Of a stretch of DNA of 64,000 nt, positions 33,801 to 41,046 are shown in pieces. The notes beneath the pieces were generated by a model, which ran no database searches, was not told the origin of the DNA, and worked only from the letters and a program-made list of their open reading frames with translations. The first letter of the stretch is position 1; each line of letters opens with the position of its first letter. Source of the stretch: Microterricola viridarii (GTDB lineage: Bacteria; Actinomycetota; Actinomycetes; Actinomycetales; Microbacteriaceae). A program made the position numbers and the translations under genes. The stretch lies in NCBI RefSeq assembly GCF_001542775.1, contig NZ_CP014145.1, positions 2,294,001 to 2,358,000 of the forward strand. The letters are read 5' to 3'.

Positions 33801-34596
33801 CGGCGATCGCGTCGATGACCGGGTGCTCGAGCACGGCGGCATCCGCAGACATCGTGCTGCCCACCTCGACGAACGAGGAGACGACCAGGCGCGGCATCAC
33901 GTTGAACCAGGGCAGGTGCGAGGTGAGGCCACGCAGCCTGTCGATGACCGGCTGCGGCTTGAACGCGCCGTTGCTGAGCGCCAGGGCCACGAAGGAGTCG
34001 GCGTCGAGCGAGATCTGGAACTGCTCCTGCAGGGCGCGGGCCAGCGCGGGGTTCAGGAAGGGCGCGCCGGTCAGCTTGAGCTCGAAGTCGCGTCCATAGC
34101 GGCGGATCGCGAGCGGGCGCAGCAGAACCGGGCCGAGGAAGTCTTGGTCGCCGTAGCGCCACTGGGCGAGCCCGATCGCCAGGTGCACCGATTCGAGGCC
34201 GCGCATCGAGCGCAGTTCGATGCCGCGCTGGGTGATCACGCCGGCGGCGAGGCGGGCGTTGCGCAGGGCCAGTTCGTCGCGGATCAGGCTGGACAGCATG
34301 GTGGTCTTGCCGGTGATGAACGGCGGCAGCCCACCGGGGTGCGTCACGCTCAGCTCGATGCGGGTGCGCGTGTTGTCGTCGAAGTGCAGCAGCGGCGAGC
34401 GCCCACCCAGTTCGGCCAACTCGTTGCGCCAGCGCTCCCACTCGCTCTCGGCGATATTGCCCGCCAGCAGGCTCGGGTCGCCGAGGCTCAGCGCATGCGG
34501 AGAAGTGGTGTGGGCAGGGCCGGGCGCCGGCGAGGACTCCTCCGCGTCGCCGTCAAACTCGGACAGGAAGTCGTCGTCATCGTTTTTCTTATCCAT
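30832..34596 (-). CDS. Very large helicase-like ATPase with C-terminal MTES_1575-type nuclease domain
   Basis: A 1254-residue protein from ATG 34596. Order: acidic N-terminus (DDDDFLSEFDGDAEES), a DUF4011-like region (about 40-290), then an SF1 helicase-like core. P-loop equivalent near residue 325 reads TLPGTGGTQTIVNAL, so the catalytic Lys of GxGKT is missing; the Walker B equivalent is VVLVDAGATTFAENL, lacking the DE pair. Later motifs are better kept: GDPVTQSPAPF, LTRSYRAGG, VLTLEQSVAQSRDRVIFS and LLAVGMTRARRAMD. The last 110 residues (LGHRGKLALAASHEGRAIVVETDA, then GWHYLRVHSFELF) form a REase_MTES_1575-like fold. It could be a DNA repair or defence nuclease whose helicase has lost ATP hydrolysis, or a conserved family with an unusual P-loop. 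It stands alone between repeats and a divergent operon. Confidence 0.8.
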   Translation of the reverse strand: MDKKNDDDDFLSEFDGDAEESSPAPGPAHTTSPHALSLGDPSLLAGNIAESEWERWRNELAELGGRSPLLHFDDNTRTRIELSVTHPGGLPPFITGKTTMLSSLIRDELALRNARLAAGVITQRGIELRSMRGLESVHLAIGLAQWRYGDQDFLGPVLLRPLAIRRYGRDFELKLTGAPFLNPALARALQEQFQISLDADSFVALALSNGAFKPQPVIDRLRGLTSHLPWFNVMPRLVVSSFVEVGSTMSADAAVLEHPVIDAIAGNPAARKSIEAAYTPVQPPSQDARPPATDTLLLDADAEQENVVAQIAAGNSIVVKTLPGTGGTQTIVNALGALVGAHKRVLVVSARRSTLEGITHRLGQVGLGGLAVTRRTLRRDVIQSISRNEKAVQPSVGEVDDALVRLRKVLLDYRGALTRKDPTLGVSVLDALGELARLALLPTSPSTTARLDRVSLEALAHDRSVAAEALIKAAALGEFRYGPGDSPWYGASFRSTAEATATHELAKQLDRVELPRLLERANALIAQTRLRPFESVAELGIYLRLLLDMRETLDKFQPAVFDRSLTELIAATSPRRESPEMSGVNRRRLKKLAHEYLRPGVHVTDMNDALKRIQQQRTLWQRYVVAGSTPEVPVGIADVHVAYTRVAEDLAKLDAPLGVAGTARQLAARPIAELASALSGLAAESEVLANLQERTAILGQLRELSLDPLLMDLSQRHVPEAAVSAELELAWWQSVLESMLGNDKALLNANTHVLDRLESDFRLVDEAHAGASGAQLAWLLAETWKIGVVDWPEEADALRQLLRTERTTPAALHEAAPHLSRVLAPVWLASPYEVAEITDRIAFDTVVLVDAGATTFAENLGAIRRGKQLVVFGDPVTQSPAPFATGISEAALADQTPSAQAEEESPENRSAVDALHADSALARLGELLPTLTLTRSYRAGGEDLAELVNRRFYGGRIDSLPWAGSFLGHGSLALHYVSGGHGMPDADTGAVESVDAEVADVVALVLDHAMNRPRESLMVITASNRHAVRVHQAVLAAFAKRTDLSDFILGDRVEPFTVLTLEQSVAQSRDRVIFSIGYGRTPHGRLLSNFGALGEPGGDRLLAVGMTRARRAMDIVSCFRPEDIDEDRQRHGILALSQVLSQTEAREAEVHLPDDSEPMLLDLAARLQKMGIRVELGHRGKLALAASHEGRAIVVETDAAVGESSLRESLRLKPEVLRRLGWHYLRVHSFELFSDPDAVALRVAAVLDFRPAAY

Positions 34597-34701
34597 TCGC
34601 CACACACAGCCACACTATTTCCAGTGGGCGGGAATGCCGTGCAGGTGACCGGAGTTTCGCTCAATGAACATGCGGAGAGAGCATTCTCCCAGACTGCTCG
34701 C

Positions 34702-34716
34702 ATACCCTTGGGGTAT
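34702..34716. promoter_or_regulatory. CstR/CsoR-type operator of sulfur operon
   Basis: atacccttggggtat is a near-perfect palindrome of the TACCC(n)GGGTA type bound by CsoR/CstR-family repressors. It lies 20 bases upstream of the GTG start of the CoA-disulfide reductase gene, and the operon it precedes encodes a CstR-like regulator, so autoregulation is expected. Confidence 0.82.
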
Positions 34717-34735
34717 CCAATCAGTAAGGAGTCCC

Positions 34736-36463
34736 GTGAGCGAGCAGGCACCAGTCACCGTGATCGTCGGCGGAGTCGCCGGCGGCATGTCGAGCGCAAC
34801 CAGGCTGCGCCGCCTCGATGAGCGACGCGAGATCATCGTGGTCGAGCGGGGCGAGCACGTCTCCTTCGCGAACTGCGGCCTGCCCTACCACGTCTCCGGC
34901 ACCATCGCCGCGCGGGACTCCCTGCTGCTGCAGACCCCGCAGGCGCTCGCCAACCGATTCCGTCTCGATGTGCGCGTGCAGACGGAGGCCGTCGCGATCG
35001 ACCGCGCCGGGCGCACGATCAGCCTGCGCAATGTGGCCACCGGCGAGCTCAGCGAGCAGCACTTCGACACCCTCGTGCTCTCCCCCGGCGCCACCCCGAA
35101 CATCCCCGCCGCCCTCGACGGCGACCCGCGCGTGCACACCCTGCGCGACGTGGCCGACCTCGACCGCATCATGGAGGCCCTCGCCGCCACCGTCGAGGAC
35201 GCCCCTCTGCAGAACGCCATTGTGCTGGGCGGCGGATACATCGGCGTCGAGTTGGCCGAGAACCTGGTGGCCCGCGGCCTCTCTGTGACGATCGTGCAGC
35301 GCGGAGCGCAGCTGCTCTCGGCGCTCGACGCCGAGATGGTCGCGCCGTTCGCCGACCACGTGCTGGAATCCGGAGTCGCCCTGCGCCTCGGCGTCGAGGT
35401 CGTCGGCTTCGACGACGACGCCCTGTCGCTCAGCGACGGCAGCGTGCTCCCCGCCGACCTCGTGTTCTCTGCGATCGGAGTGCGCCCCGCCAGCACCCTC
35501 GCCGCCGAGTCCGGCCTTGCCCTCGGCCCGCACGGCGGCATCCTGGTCGACGAGCTGCACCGCACCTCCGACCCGGCCATCTTCGCCGTCGGCGATGTGG
35601 CAGAGAAGACGGATGCCGCCACCGGCGAGCCCCGCCTGCTGCCGCTGGCCGGCCTCGCCAACCGGCACGGCCGCGCCGTCGCAGACACCATCTCCGGGCT
35701 CGACTCGTCGATTCCGGCGGCGCCGTCGCCGCGCGCCCTCGGCACCGCCATCGTCGGCTTCCGCGGGCTCACCGCCGCCAGCGTCGGCTGGAACGAGCGC
35801 GAGCTCACCGCCCAAGGCCGCGCCGTTCGCGTCATGCACAGCCACCCGCTCTCGCACGCCGGCTACTACCCCGGTGCCCAGATGCTCTCGATCAAGCTGC
35901 TCGTCGACCCGGCCTCCGACCGGATCCTCGGCGCCCAGGCGGTGGGCCGCGACGGTGTCGACAAGCGCATCGACGTGATCGCCACCGCGATGAGCGCCGG
36001 CCTGCCGGCATCCGCCCTCGCCGACCTTGAGCTCGCCTACGCCCCGCAGTACGGCTCGGCCAAGGACCCGGTCAACCTGCTCGGTTACCTGAACCGCAAT
36101 CGCGCGGCCGGCACCGACGCCACCCTGCAGTGGCACGAGTTGCAGGCGGCGCTGGATTCCGGCGCGTTCCTGCTCGACGTGCGCGCCCCCGGCCAGCTGG
36201 CAGAGGGCCTGATCCCCGGCGCCACGCACATCCCGGTGGAGCAGCTGCGCGAACGCCACCATGAACTCCCGGCGGGCCGTATCGTCGTGCACTGCCGGGT
36301 CGGCCAGGGGGCGCACACCGCCGCCCGGCTGCTGCGCAACCTCGGCCATGACGTCGTCAACCTCGACGGCGGCTACCTCACCTGGCGTGACGCCCAGCGC
36401 GCCGACGCCCTCCGCGACAACTCCCCCGCTTCCACCCCAACCACAGAAGGTGCCACACGATGA
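34736..36463 (+). CDS. CoA-disulfide/persulfide reductase with C-terminal rhodanese domain
   Basis: A 575-residue flavoprotein, GTG 34736 with AAGGAG upstream. FAD/NAD-binding motifs VIVGGVAGGMSSA and VLGGGYIGVELAENL; single active-site Cys47 in SFANCGLPYH, characteristic of CoADR and of NADH-dependent persulfide reductase (Npsr); a dimerisation domain (about 335-460) with YYPGAQMLSIKLLVD and YAPQYGSAKDPVN; then a rhodanese domain (about 470-560) with Cys520 in VVHCRVGQGAH. The loop after Cys520 is not the canonical six-residue CxxxxR type. Likely role: reduction of CoA or glutathione-type persulfides and polysulfide. It is the first gene of a CstR-controlled operon and overlaps the next by ATGA. 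Confidence 0.9.
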   Translation: MSEQAPVTVIVGGVAGGMSSATRLRRLDERREIIVVERGEHVSFANCGLPYHVSGTIAARDSLLLQTPQALANRFRLDVRVQTEAVAIDRAGRTISLRNVATGELSEQHFDTLVLSPGATPNIPAALDGDPRVHTLRDVADLDRIMEALAATVEDAPLQNAIVLGGGYIGVELAENLVARGLSVTIVQRGAQLLSALDAEMVAPFADHVLESGVALRLGVEVVGFDDDALSLSDGSVLPADLVFSAIGVRPASTLAAESGLALGPHGGILVDELHRTSDPAIFAVGDVAEKTDAATGEPRLLPLAGLANRHGRAVADTISGLDSSIPAAPSPRALGTAIVGFRGLTAASVGWNERELTAQGRAVRVMHSHPLSHAGYYPGAQMLSIKLLVDPASDRILGAQAVGRDGVDKRIDVIATAMSAGLPASALADLELAYAPQYGSAKDPVNLLGYLNRNRAAGTDATLQWHELQAALDSGAFLLDVRAPGQLAEGLIPGATHIPVEQLRERHHELPAGRIVVHCRVGQGAHTAARLLRNLGHDVVNLDGGYLTWRDAQRADALRDNSPASTPTTEGATR

Positions 36464-36768
36464 TCGAAATCCAGCCGACCGAACTCGCCGCCATCGACGG
36501 CGCCATCATCCTCGACGTGCGCGAGGACCACGAGTTCGCCGAGGTGCGCGCGGCAACCGCCGTCAGCATCCCGATGAGCCAGTTCGTCGACCGCTTCGAC
36601 GAGGTACCGGTCGACGAGACGCTGTACGTGATCTGTGCGGCGGGCGGCCGCAGCGCCCAGGTCGCGCAGTACCTCGAGCAGCGCGGCTACGAGGCCGTCA
36701 ACGTCGCAGGCGGAACCGGCGCGTGGGTCGCCGCCGGCCTGCCCACCCTGAGCGGAGCCCCGGCATGA
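36460..36768 (+). CDS. Single-domain rhodanese (sulfurtransferase)
   Basis: A 102-residue rhodanese with active-site Cys59 in YVICAAGGRSAQVAQYL, the six-residue loop CAAGGR that favours a sulfane sulfur substrate. The N-terminus IILDVREDHEFAEV holds the conserved Asp-Val-Arg. ATG overlaps the reductase stop, and its own stop overlaps the cstR start, so the three are translationally coupled. It would pass persulfide sulfur between small thiols and the reductase. Confidence 0.93.
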   Translation: MIEIQPTELAAIDGAIILDVREDHEFAEVRAATAVSIPMSQFVDRFDEVPVDETLYVICAAGGRSAQVAQYLEQRGYEAVNVAGGTGAWVAAGLPTLSGAPA

Positions 36769-37061
36769 TCGAGCCCAGCGGGAACATCGACATCGACGAT
36801 GCCCAACGTCGCATCCTGAACCGGCTGAAGCGGGCCCGCGGCCAGCTCAACGCCGTGATCGACTCGGTAGAGCAGGGGGCAGACTGCCGCACGGTAGTCA
36901 GCCAGCTCTCCGCTGTGACGGGGGCGCTCGACAAGGCCGGCTTCGCCATCATCTCCACGGCGATGCGTGACTGTGTCACCGCGGATACCGCGGCCGACGA
37001 GAGCGCCGAACAGCCGCTCACGGTCGCCGAGCTCGAGAAGCTCTTCCTCACCCTCGCCTGA
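36765..37061 (+). CDS. cstR: CstR-like persulfide-sensing repressor
   Basis: A 98-residue all-helical repressor of the CsoR/RcnR family. Two conserved cysteines, Cys41 (GADCRTV) and Cys70 (MRDC), 29 residues apart, match both CsoR and CstR, but the CsoR copper-ligand His, 4 residues before the second Cys, is Ala66 here. Loss of that His with the two Cys kept is the CstR pattern: reactive sulfur links the cysteines by di- to tetrasulfides and releases DNA. The probable operator is at 34702-34716. It is coupled to the rhodanese by ATGA. Confidence 0.9.
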   Translation: MIEPSGNIDIDDAQRRILNRLKRARGQLNAVIDSVEQGADCRTVVSQLSAVTGALDKAGFAIISTAMRDCVTADTAADESAEQPLTVAELEKLFLTLA

Positions 37062-37118
37062 CCCCAGGCGAACAAACCCTCAACACAACAAACTCTCAAC
37101 ACAACAGAAAGCGAGCCC

Positions 37119-37501
37119 ATGGCTACCATCGACATCACCGAAGCAACCTTCGACCAGACCATCACCGAGAACGGCATCGTGTTCGTTGACTTCTGGGCCG
37201 ACTGGTGCGGCCCCTGCCGCAACTTCGCCCCGTCTACTCCGCGGCCTCCGAGAAGCACCCCGATGTGGTCTTCGCCAAGGTCGACACCGACGCCAACCAG
37301 GGTCTGGCCGCCGCCGCGAACATCACCTCGATCCCCACTCTGATGGCGTTCCGCGACAAGGTGCTCGTGTTCTCGCAGCCGGGCGCACTGCCGGCTGCCG
37401 CATTCAACGAGCTCGTCGACGCCGTCAAGGGCATCGATATGGTCGCCGTGCACGCCGAGATCGCCAAGCAGGATGCCGCAGAGGCCACCGCCGCCGAATA
37501 G
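37119..37501 (+). pseudogene. Thioredoxin, frameshifted (probable sequence error)
   Basis: ATG 37119 opens [19 protein letters not shown] and [17 protein letters not shown] with the WCGPC active site; then, in the next frame, [33 protein letters not shown] (cis-Pro loop) and a helical C-terminus to TAA 37501. One added C in the run at 37228-37231 joins both into a normal thioredoxin of about 127 residues. As sequenced, the first frame stops at 37343. Being the last gene of the sulfur operon, it would reduce persulfide and disulfide products of the reductase and rhodanese. The good coding signal on both sides favours a single-base sequence error over decay. Confidence 0.85.
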
Positions 37502-37517
37502 CAGGCAGAATGGTCTG

Positions 37518-38525
37518 ATGCGCCTGCCCCTGGTCGAACTCCACCTGCACCTCGAGGGAACCCTCGAACCCGAGCTGATCTTTGAGCTCGCCGAACGCAA
37601 TGGGGTGGCATTGCCGTGGGGCTCCCTCGACGAGCTGCGCGAGCAGTATGCGTTCAGCGACCTGCAGACGTTCCTCAACCTGTACTACGCGAACCTCGAC
37701 GTCGTGCGCACCCGAGCCGACTTCGCCCTGCTCACCACGCGCTACCTCGAGCGTGCCGCCGCCGGCGGCGTGCGGCACGCCGAGGTGTTCTTCGACCCGC
37801 AAGCGCACACCAGTCGCGGAGTCGAGCTCGGCGAGGCCCTCGGCGGCGTGCACGACGCGCTGCAAGACGGCGAGCGCACGCTCGGAATCAGCAGCAAGCT
37901 GATCGTCGCCTTCCTGCGTGACCGCCCGGCCGCCGAGGCGCTCGACGTGCTCAAGCAGGTGCTCGCCGGCCCGGTGCCGGTCGACGGCATCGGACTGGAC
38001 TCGGCCGAGGTGGGCTACCCGCCGGAGCTGTTCGCCGAGGTCTTCGCCCTCGGCAAAGCCAATGGCCTGCGCCTCGTGGCTCACGCCGGCGAGGAGGGCC
38101 CGCCTGCCTACGTCTGGACGGCGTTGGACCTGCTCGGCGTCGAACGCGTTGACCACGGCATCCGCAGCCTGGAGGACGACGCCCTCGTGCAGCGCCTCGT
38201 CGACGAGCGGATGCCGCTGACGGTCTGCCCGCTCTCCAACGTGCGGTTGCGCGTCGTCGAAACGATCGCCGACCACCCGCTGCCGCAGATGCTGGAGCTC
38301 GGCCTGCTGGTCACCGTGAACTCCGACGACCCCGCCTACTTCGGCGGCTACATCGATGACAACATGGCTGCGCTGCAGGAGGCCTTCGGGCTCAGCGCGG
38401 CCCAGCGTGCCCTGCTCGCCCGCAACGGCGTCGAGGCGTCCTTCCTCGATCCGGCCGGCAAGGCGCAGCTGTTCGCCGAGATCGACGCGTGGCTGGCCGC
38501 CCAGCCGTCTGGCCCCAGCCGGTAA
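37518..38525 (+). CDS. Adenosine/adenine deaminase family protein
   Basis: A 335-residue zinc-dependent amidohydrolase. Zinc ligands: HLHLEG at residues 9-14, His in LVAHAGEEGPP near residue 190 (with the proton-donor Glu), and the Asp pair in VNSDDPAYFGGYI near 269. The strings HAGEEGPP and SDDPAYFGGY match type-2 adenine deaminases (Aah1-like) better than classical adenosine deaminases, so adenine to hypoxanthine is as likely as adenosine to inosine. ATG 37518; 16 bases downstream of the thioredoxin gene, so it could be cotranscribed with the sulfur operon. Confidence 0.9.
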   Translation: MRLPLVELHLHLEGTLEPELIFELAERNGVALPWGSLDELREQYAFSDLQTFLNLYYANLDVVRTRADFALLTTRYLERAAAGGVRHAEVFFDPQAHTSRGVELGEALGGVHDALQDGERTLGISSKLIVAFLRDRPAAEALDVLKQVLAGPVPVDGIGLDSAEVGYPPELFAEVFALGKANGLRLVAHAGEEGPPAYVWTALDLLGVERVDHGIRSLEDDALVQRLVDERMPLTVCPLSNVRLRVVETIADHPLPQMLELGLLVTVNSDDPAYFGGYIDDNMAALQEAFGLSAAQRALLARNGVEASFLDPAGKAQLFAEIDAWLAAQPSGPSR

Positions 38526-38528
38526 CCG

Positions 38529-39544
38529 TTAAAGCCAGTTGCGCTTCTTGAACACCCGGTACAGCCCGAAGCCCATTGCCAGCATCAGGCCAACGGCGAA
38601 GGGGTAGCCCAACGCCCAGTGCAGCTCCGGCATCACGTCGAAATTCATGCCGTAAATACTGGCGATGAGCGTTGGGGCGAACAAGATCGCGGCCCAGCTC
38701 GAGATCTTCTTGACCTCTTCGCTCTGGGCGATGCTGGTCTCGGAGAGATGGCGCATCTCCTCGTTTTGGCGCTGCCCGACAACGGTCAGGTGCACGGTGA
38801 GCGCGTCCTGGAGCAACTGCCGGTAGTTGGCCACCCGGTCGCCGATCGGGATGACGTGGTCGAGCACGTCGCGCAAATGCCGCTGCAGCTCCAGGTCGAC
38901 CTTGTACTTCTCGCTGCCGGCCTGCAACGCCTCGATCATCGCGCGCAGCGGGGCGATGCCGCGCTGGAACTCGATCACCTCGCGGGAGAGCCCGAAGATG
39001 CGCCGCGACACGTCGATCGACTCGCTGAACAGCTCGTCCTCGATCTCGTCGATGTCGTTCTCCAGGCCCGCCACGACGGGCCCGTACTCGTCGACGACCT
39101 GGTCGAGCACCGCGTAGAGCACCGCCTCCGGGCCGAAGCACAGCAGGTCGGGCGAGCTCTCGAGCCGGCGCCGCACGGCGGCGAGGTCCGGCGACTCCGC
39201 GTGCCGGATCGTGATCACGAAGTCCGGCCCGACGAACATGTGCAGTTCGCCGAACTCGACCTCCTCCTCGGCGTCGAGGTAGCGGGCCGGCCGCAGCACG
39301 ACGAACAGGCAGTCGCCGTAGCGCTCCAACTTGGCCCGTTGGTGGCCGTTCAGCGCGTCGGCGACGGCCAGGTGGTGCAGCCCGAACTCGGCGGCGACGG
39401 CATGAATCTCGTCCGCCGTCGGGCGGTAGAGCCCGATCCAGGCGAAACCGCCGGAATCGCGCATGGCCTCGAACGTCTCGTCGAGGCTGTCGGGGTCTTG
39501 ACCCTGGTGCCGTCGCGGTAGATGCCGTTGTCGACCAATGCCAT
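38529..39544 (-). pseudogene. corA: CorA family magnesium/cobalt transporter, frameshifted near start
   Basis: The N-terminus read from ATG 39544 is MALVDNGIYRDGTRVKTP; the rest, in another frame from SLDETFEAMRDSGGFAWIGL on, is a complete CorA: cytoplasmic funnel (HHLAVADALNGHQRAKLERYG, then VGPDFVITIRHAES), a long coiled helix, and two C-terminal membrane helices with the signature YGMNFDVMPE (GMN) and the basic end FKKRNWL. One extra base in the G run at 39492-39495 joins the frames into a 338-residue protein. As given, the gene would have no good start. Function: Mg2+ (or Co2+) uptake as a pentamer. Confidence 0.9.
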
Positions 39545-39616
39545 GGGGCGCTCCTTCCGGGGCGGGGATGACGGGCGGCGCGCGGATGCCGCCTCGTCCC
39601 AGACTACCGGCCGGCT

Positions 39617-40906
39617 CTAGCCGCCAAACGCCTTGGTGCAGGTGGTCTGTGCGCCCGTCTGGCCGGTGAGCCCCTGCACGACGGGTGCCTCGGTCGGCGG
39701 CGTCGTTGTGGCCGGGGCGGAGGGGTCGGCGGTCGCATCGGGGGCCGCGGACGGGGTATCGGCCGGGGGTGCCGACGGGGTCGCGCTCCCGCCCTGCTCC
39801 ACGACACCGGCGCCGGCGGAGTCCGGTGGCAGGCTGAACGCCTGGTCGTTCTGCAGCATCCCCATCAGCTCGTCGGCCAGGGGCTGCTCCGGCTCGACCT
39901 TGCCAGAGAAATCGTAGGAATCCACGACGGGGTACTGCACGAAGACGACCTTGTCGAGCGGGATGTCTTTGAGGCTCAGCGCCAACGAGATCATCGCGCC
40001 GGGGTCGGCCAGCGAGGTGGAGAAGGTCATGTGGTCGGAGGCCACGCGGGCCAGCCCGTACAGCTTGACCGGGTCGGAGAGGGTCGAATCCGAGCGCACC
40101 GTGCGCAGCAACGAGGCCATGAACTGCTGCTGGTTCGAGATGCGCGAGAGGTCGCTGCCGTCGCCGATCTCGTAGCGCGAGCGCAGGAAGGCCAGCGCCG
40201 TCGGGCCAGAGATCACGCTCTCGCCGGCCGGCAGGTCGAGGGCCGCACCGGGGTCGACGACCGGCTCCGCCAGGCAGACCGGCACACCGCCGACCGCGTT
40301 GCTCAACGCGATCACGCCGTTGAACGACACCAGGCCGGCGTATCCGATGTCCAGGCCGGTGACGCTCGAGACGGTCTTGACGATGCAGCCCAGGCCGCCC
40401 CTCTCGTAGGCGTTGTTCAGCGGGAGCGCATCGGTGGAGCCGAACGTCTCGCCGGTTTTCGGGTCGGTGCACTCCGGCTGCGGAATCACCAGGTCGCGGG
40501 GCAGGGTGAGGGCCACGGCGTTCTGGTGGTCGGCCGACACGTGCAGCAGGATGTTGACGTCGTTGAGGGTGGCATCCCGCACACCGAAGTCAGTGCCCTG
40601 GTTGGCGTCGTTGTCTGTGCCGACGACGAGCAGGTTGAACCCGCCCTCGACCGCTCCGAAGCCGGGCGGGATGGGCAACGGCGTGCTGCCGGGTGCCGAG
40701 ATGTCGACCGCGTTGTCCTGAACGCCGCGCAGGGTGTCAAACACCGCGTAGGCGCCGACGGCGCTCGTGGAGACGAACAACACGGCGATCGCGGCGGCCG
40801 TGAGTTTCAGCAGGTCGCGCGTGGCACTGCGACGGCGTTGGCGGCCGTGCCGGACGGGGCGCTCGGGCGCGCGCCGTTCCGCTCTCGTGCCGCCCGTTTC
40901 ACTCAC
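39617..40906 (-). CDS. LCP family (LytR-CpsA-Psr) cell-wall glycopolymer ligase
   Basis: A 429-residue protein with a short basic cytoplasmic tail, a signal anchor (about residues 35-56), and an extracellular LCP domain (about 90-290): FNLLVVGTDNDANQG, ILLHVSADHQNAVALTLPRDLVIP (in part), NNAYERGGLGCIVKTV, FLRSRYEIGDGSDLSRISNQQQF (in part), with the Arg and Asp residues that bind polyprenyl pyrophosphate. A Pro/Ala/Thr linker and a Cys-containing tail (TTCTKAFGG) end the chain. LCP proteins attach teichoic acids, arabinogalactan or similar polymers to peptidoglycan. Confidence 0.92.
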   Translation of the reverse strand: MSETGGTRAERRAPERPVRHGRQRRRSATRDLLKLTAAAIAVLFVSTSAVGAYAVFDTLRGVQDNAVDISAPGSTPLPIPPGFGAVEGGFNLLVVGTDNDANQGTDFGVRDATLNDVNILLHVSADHQNAVALTLPRDLVIPQPECTDPKTGETFGSTDALPLNNAYERGGLGCIVKTVSSVTGLDIGYAGLVSFNGVIALSNAVGGVPVCLAEPVVDPGAALDLPAGESVISGPTALAFLRSRYEIGDGSDLSRISNQQQFMASLLRTVRSDSTLSDPVKLYGLARVASDHMTFSTSLADPGAMISLALSLKDIPLDKVVFVQYPVVDSYDFSGKVEPEQPLADELMGMLQNDQAFSLPPDSAGAGVVEQGGSATPSAPPADTPSAAPDATADPSAPATTTPPTEAPVVQGLTGQTGAQTTCTKAFGG

Positions 40907-41046
40907 CGCGCCCCACTCTCAGAAATGCTTCGCTGCAACCGTCAACCCTGACACTACAGTTCTCACGCTTCGACGTGGCTGTGCATCGCTTAGGGTCGTT
41001 TCTAGGCACTTCTCCGGTGCGGCCAGCCCCAAAGAACGGACTCCCC

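Noticed and set aside
30913..34821. 1302-codon open frame on the plus strand opposite the helicase-like gene
   Set aside because: It is the high-GC antisense shadow of the helicase: low-complexity Gln/Arg/Gly/Val composition, no domain, and the minus-strand protein has clear motifs.
39545..40472. Long N-terminal extension of the CorA reading frame
   Set aside because: The frame upstream of 39500 overlaps the LCP gene in another phase and has no coding character; the true CorA N-terminus is found in the neighbouring frame from ATG 39544.
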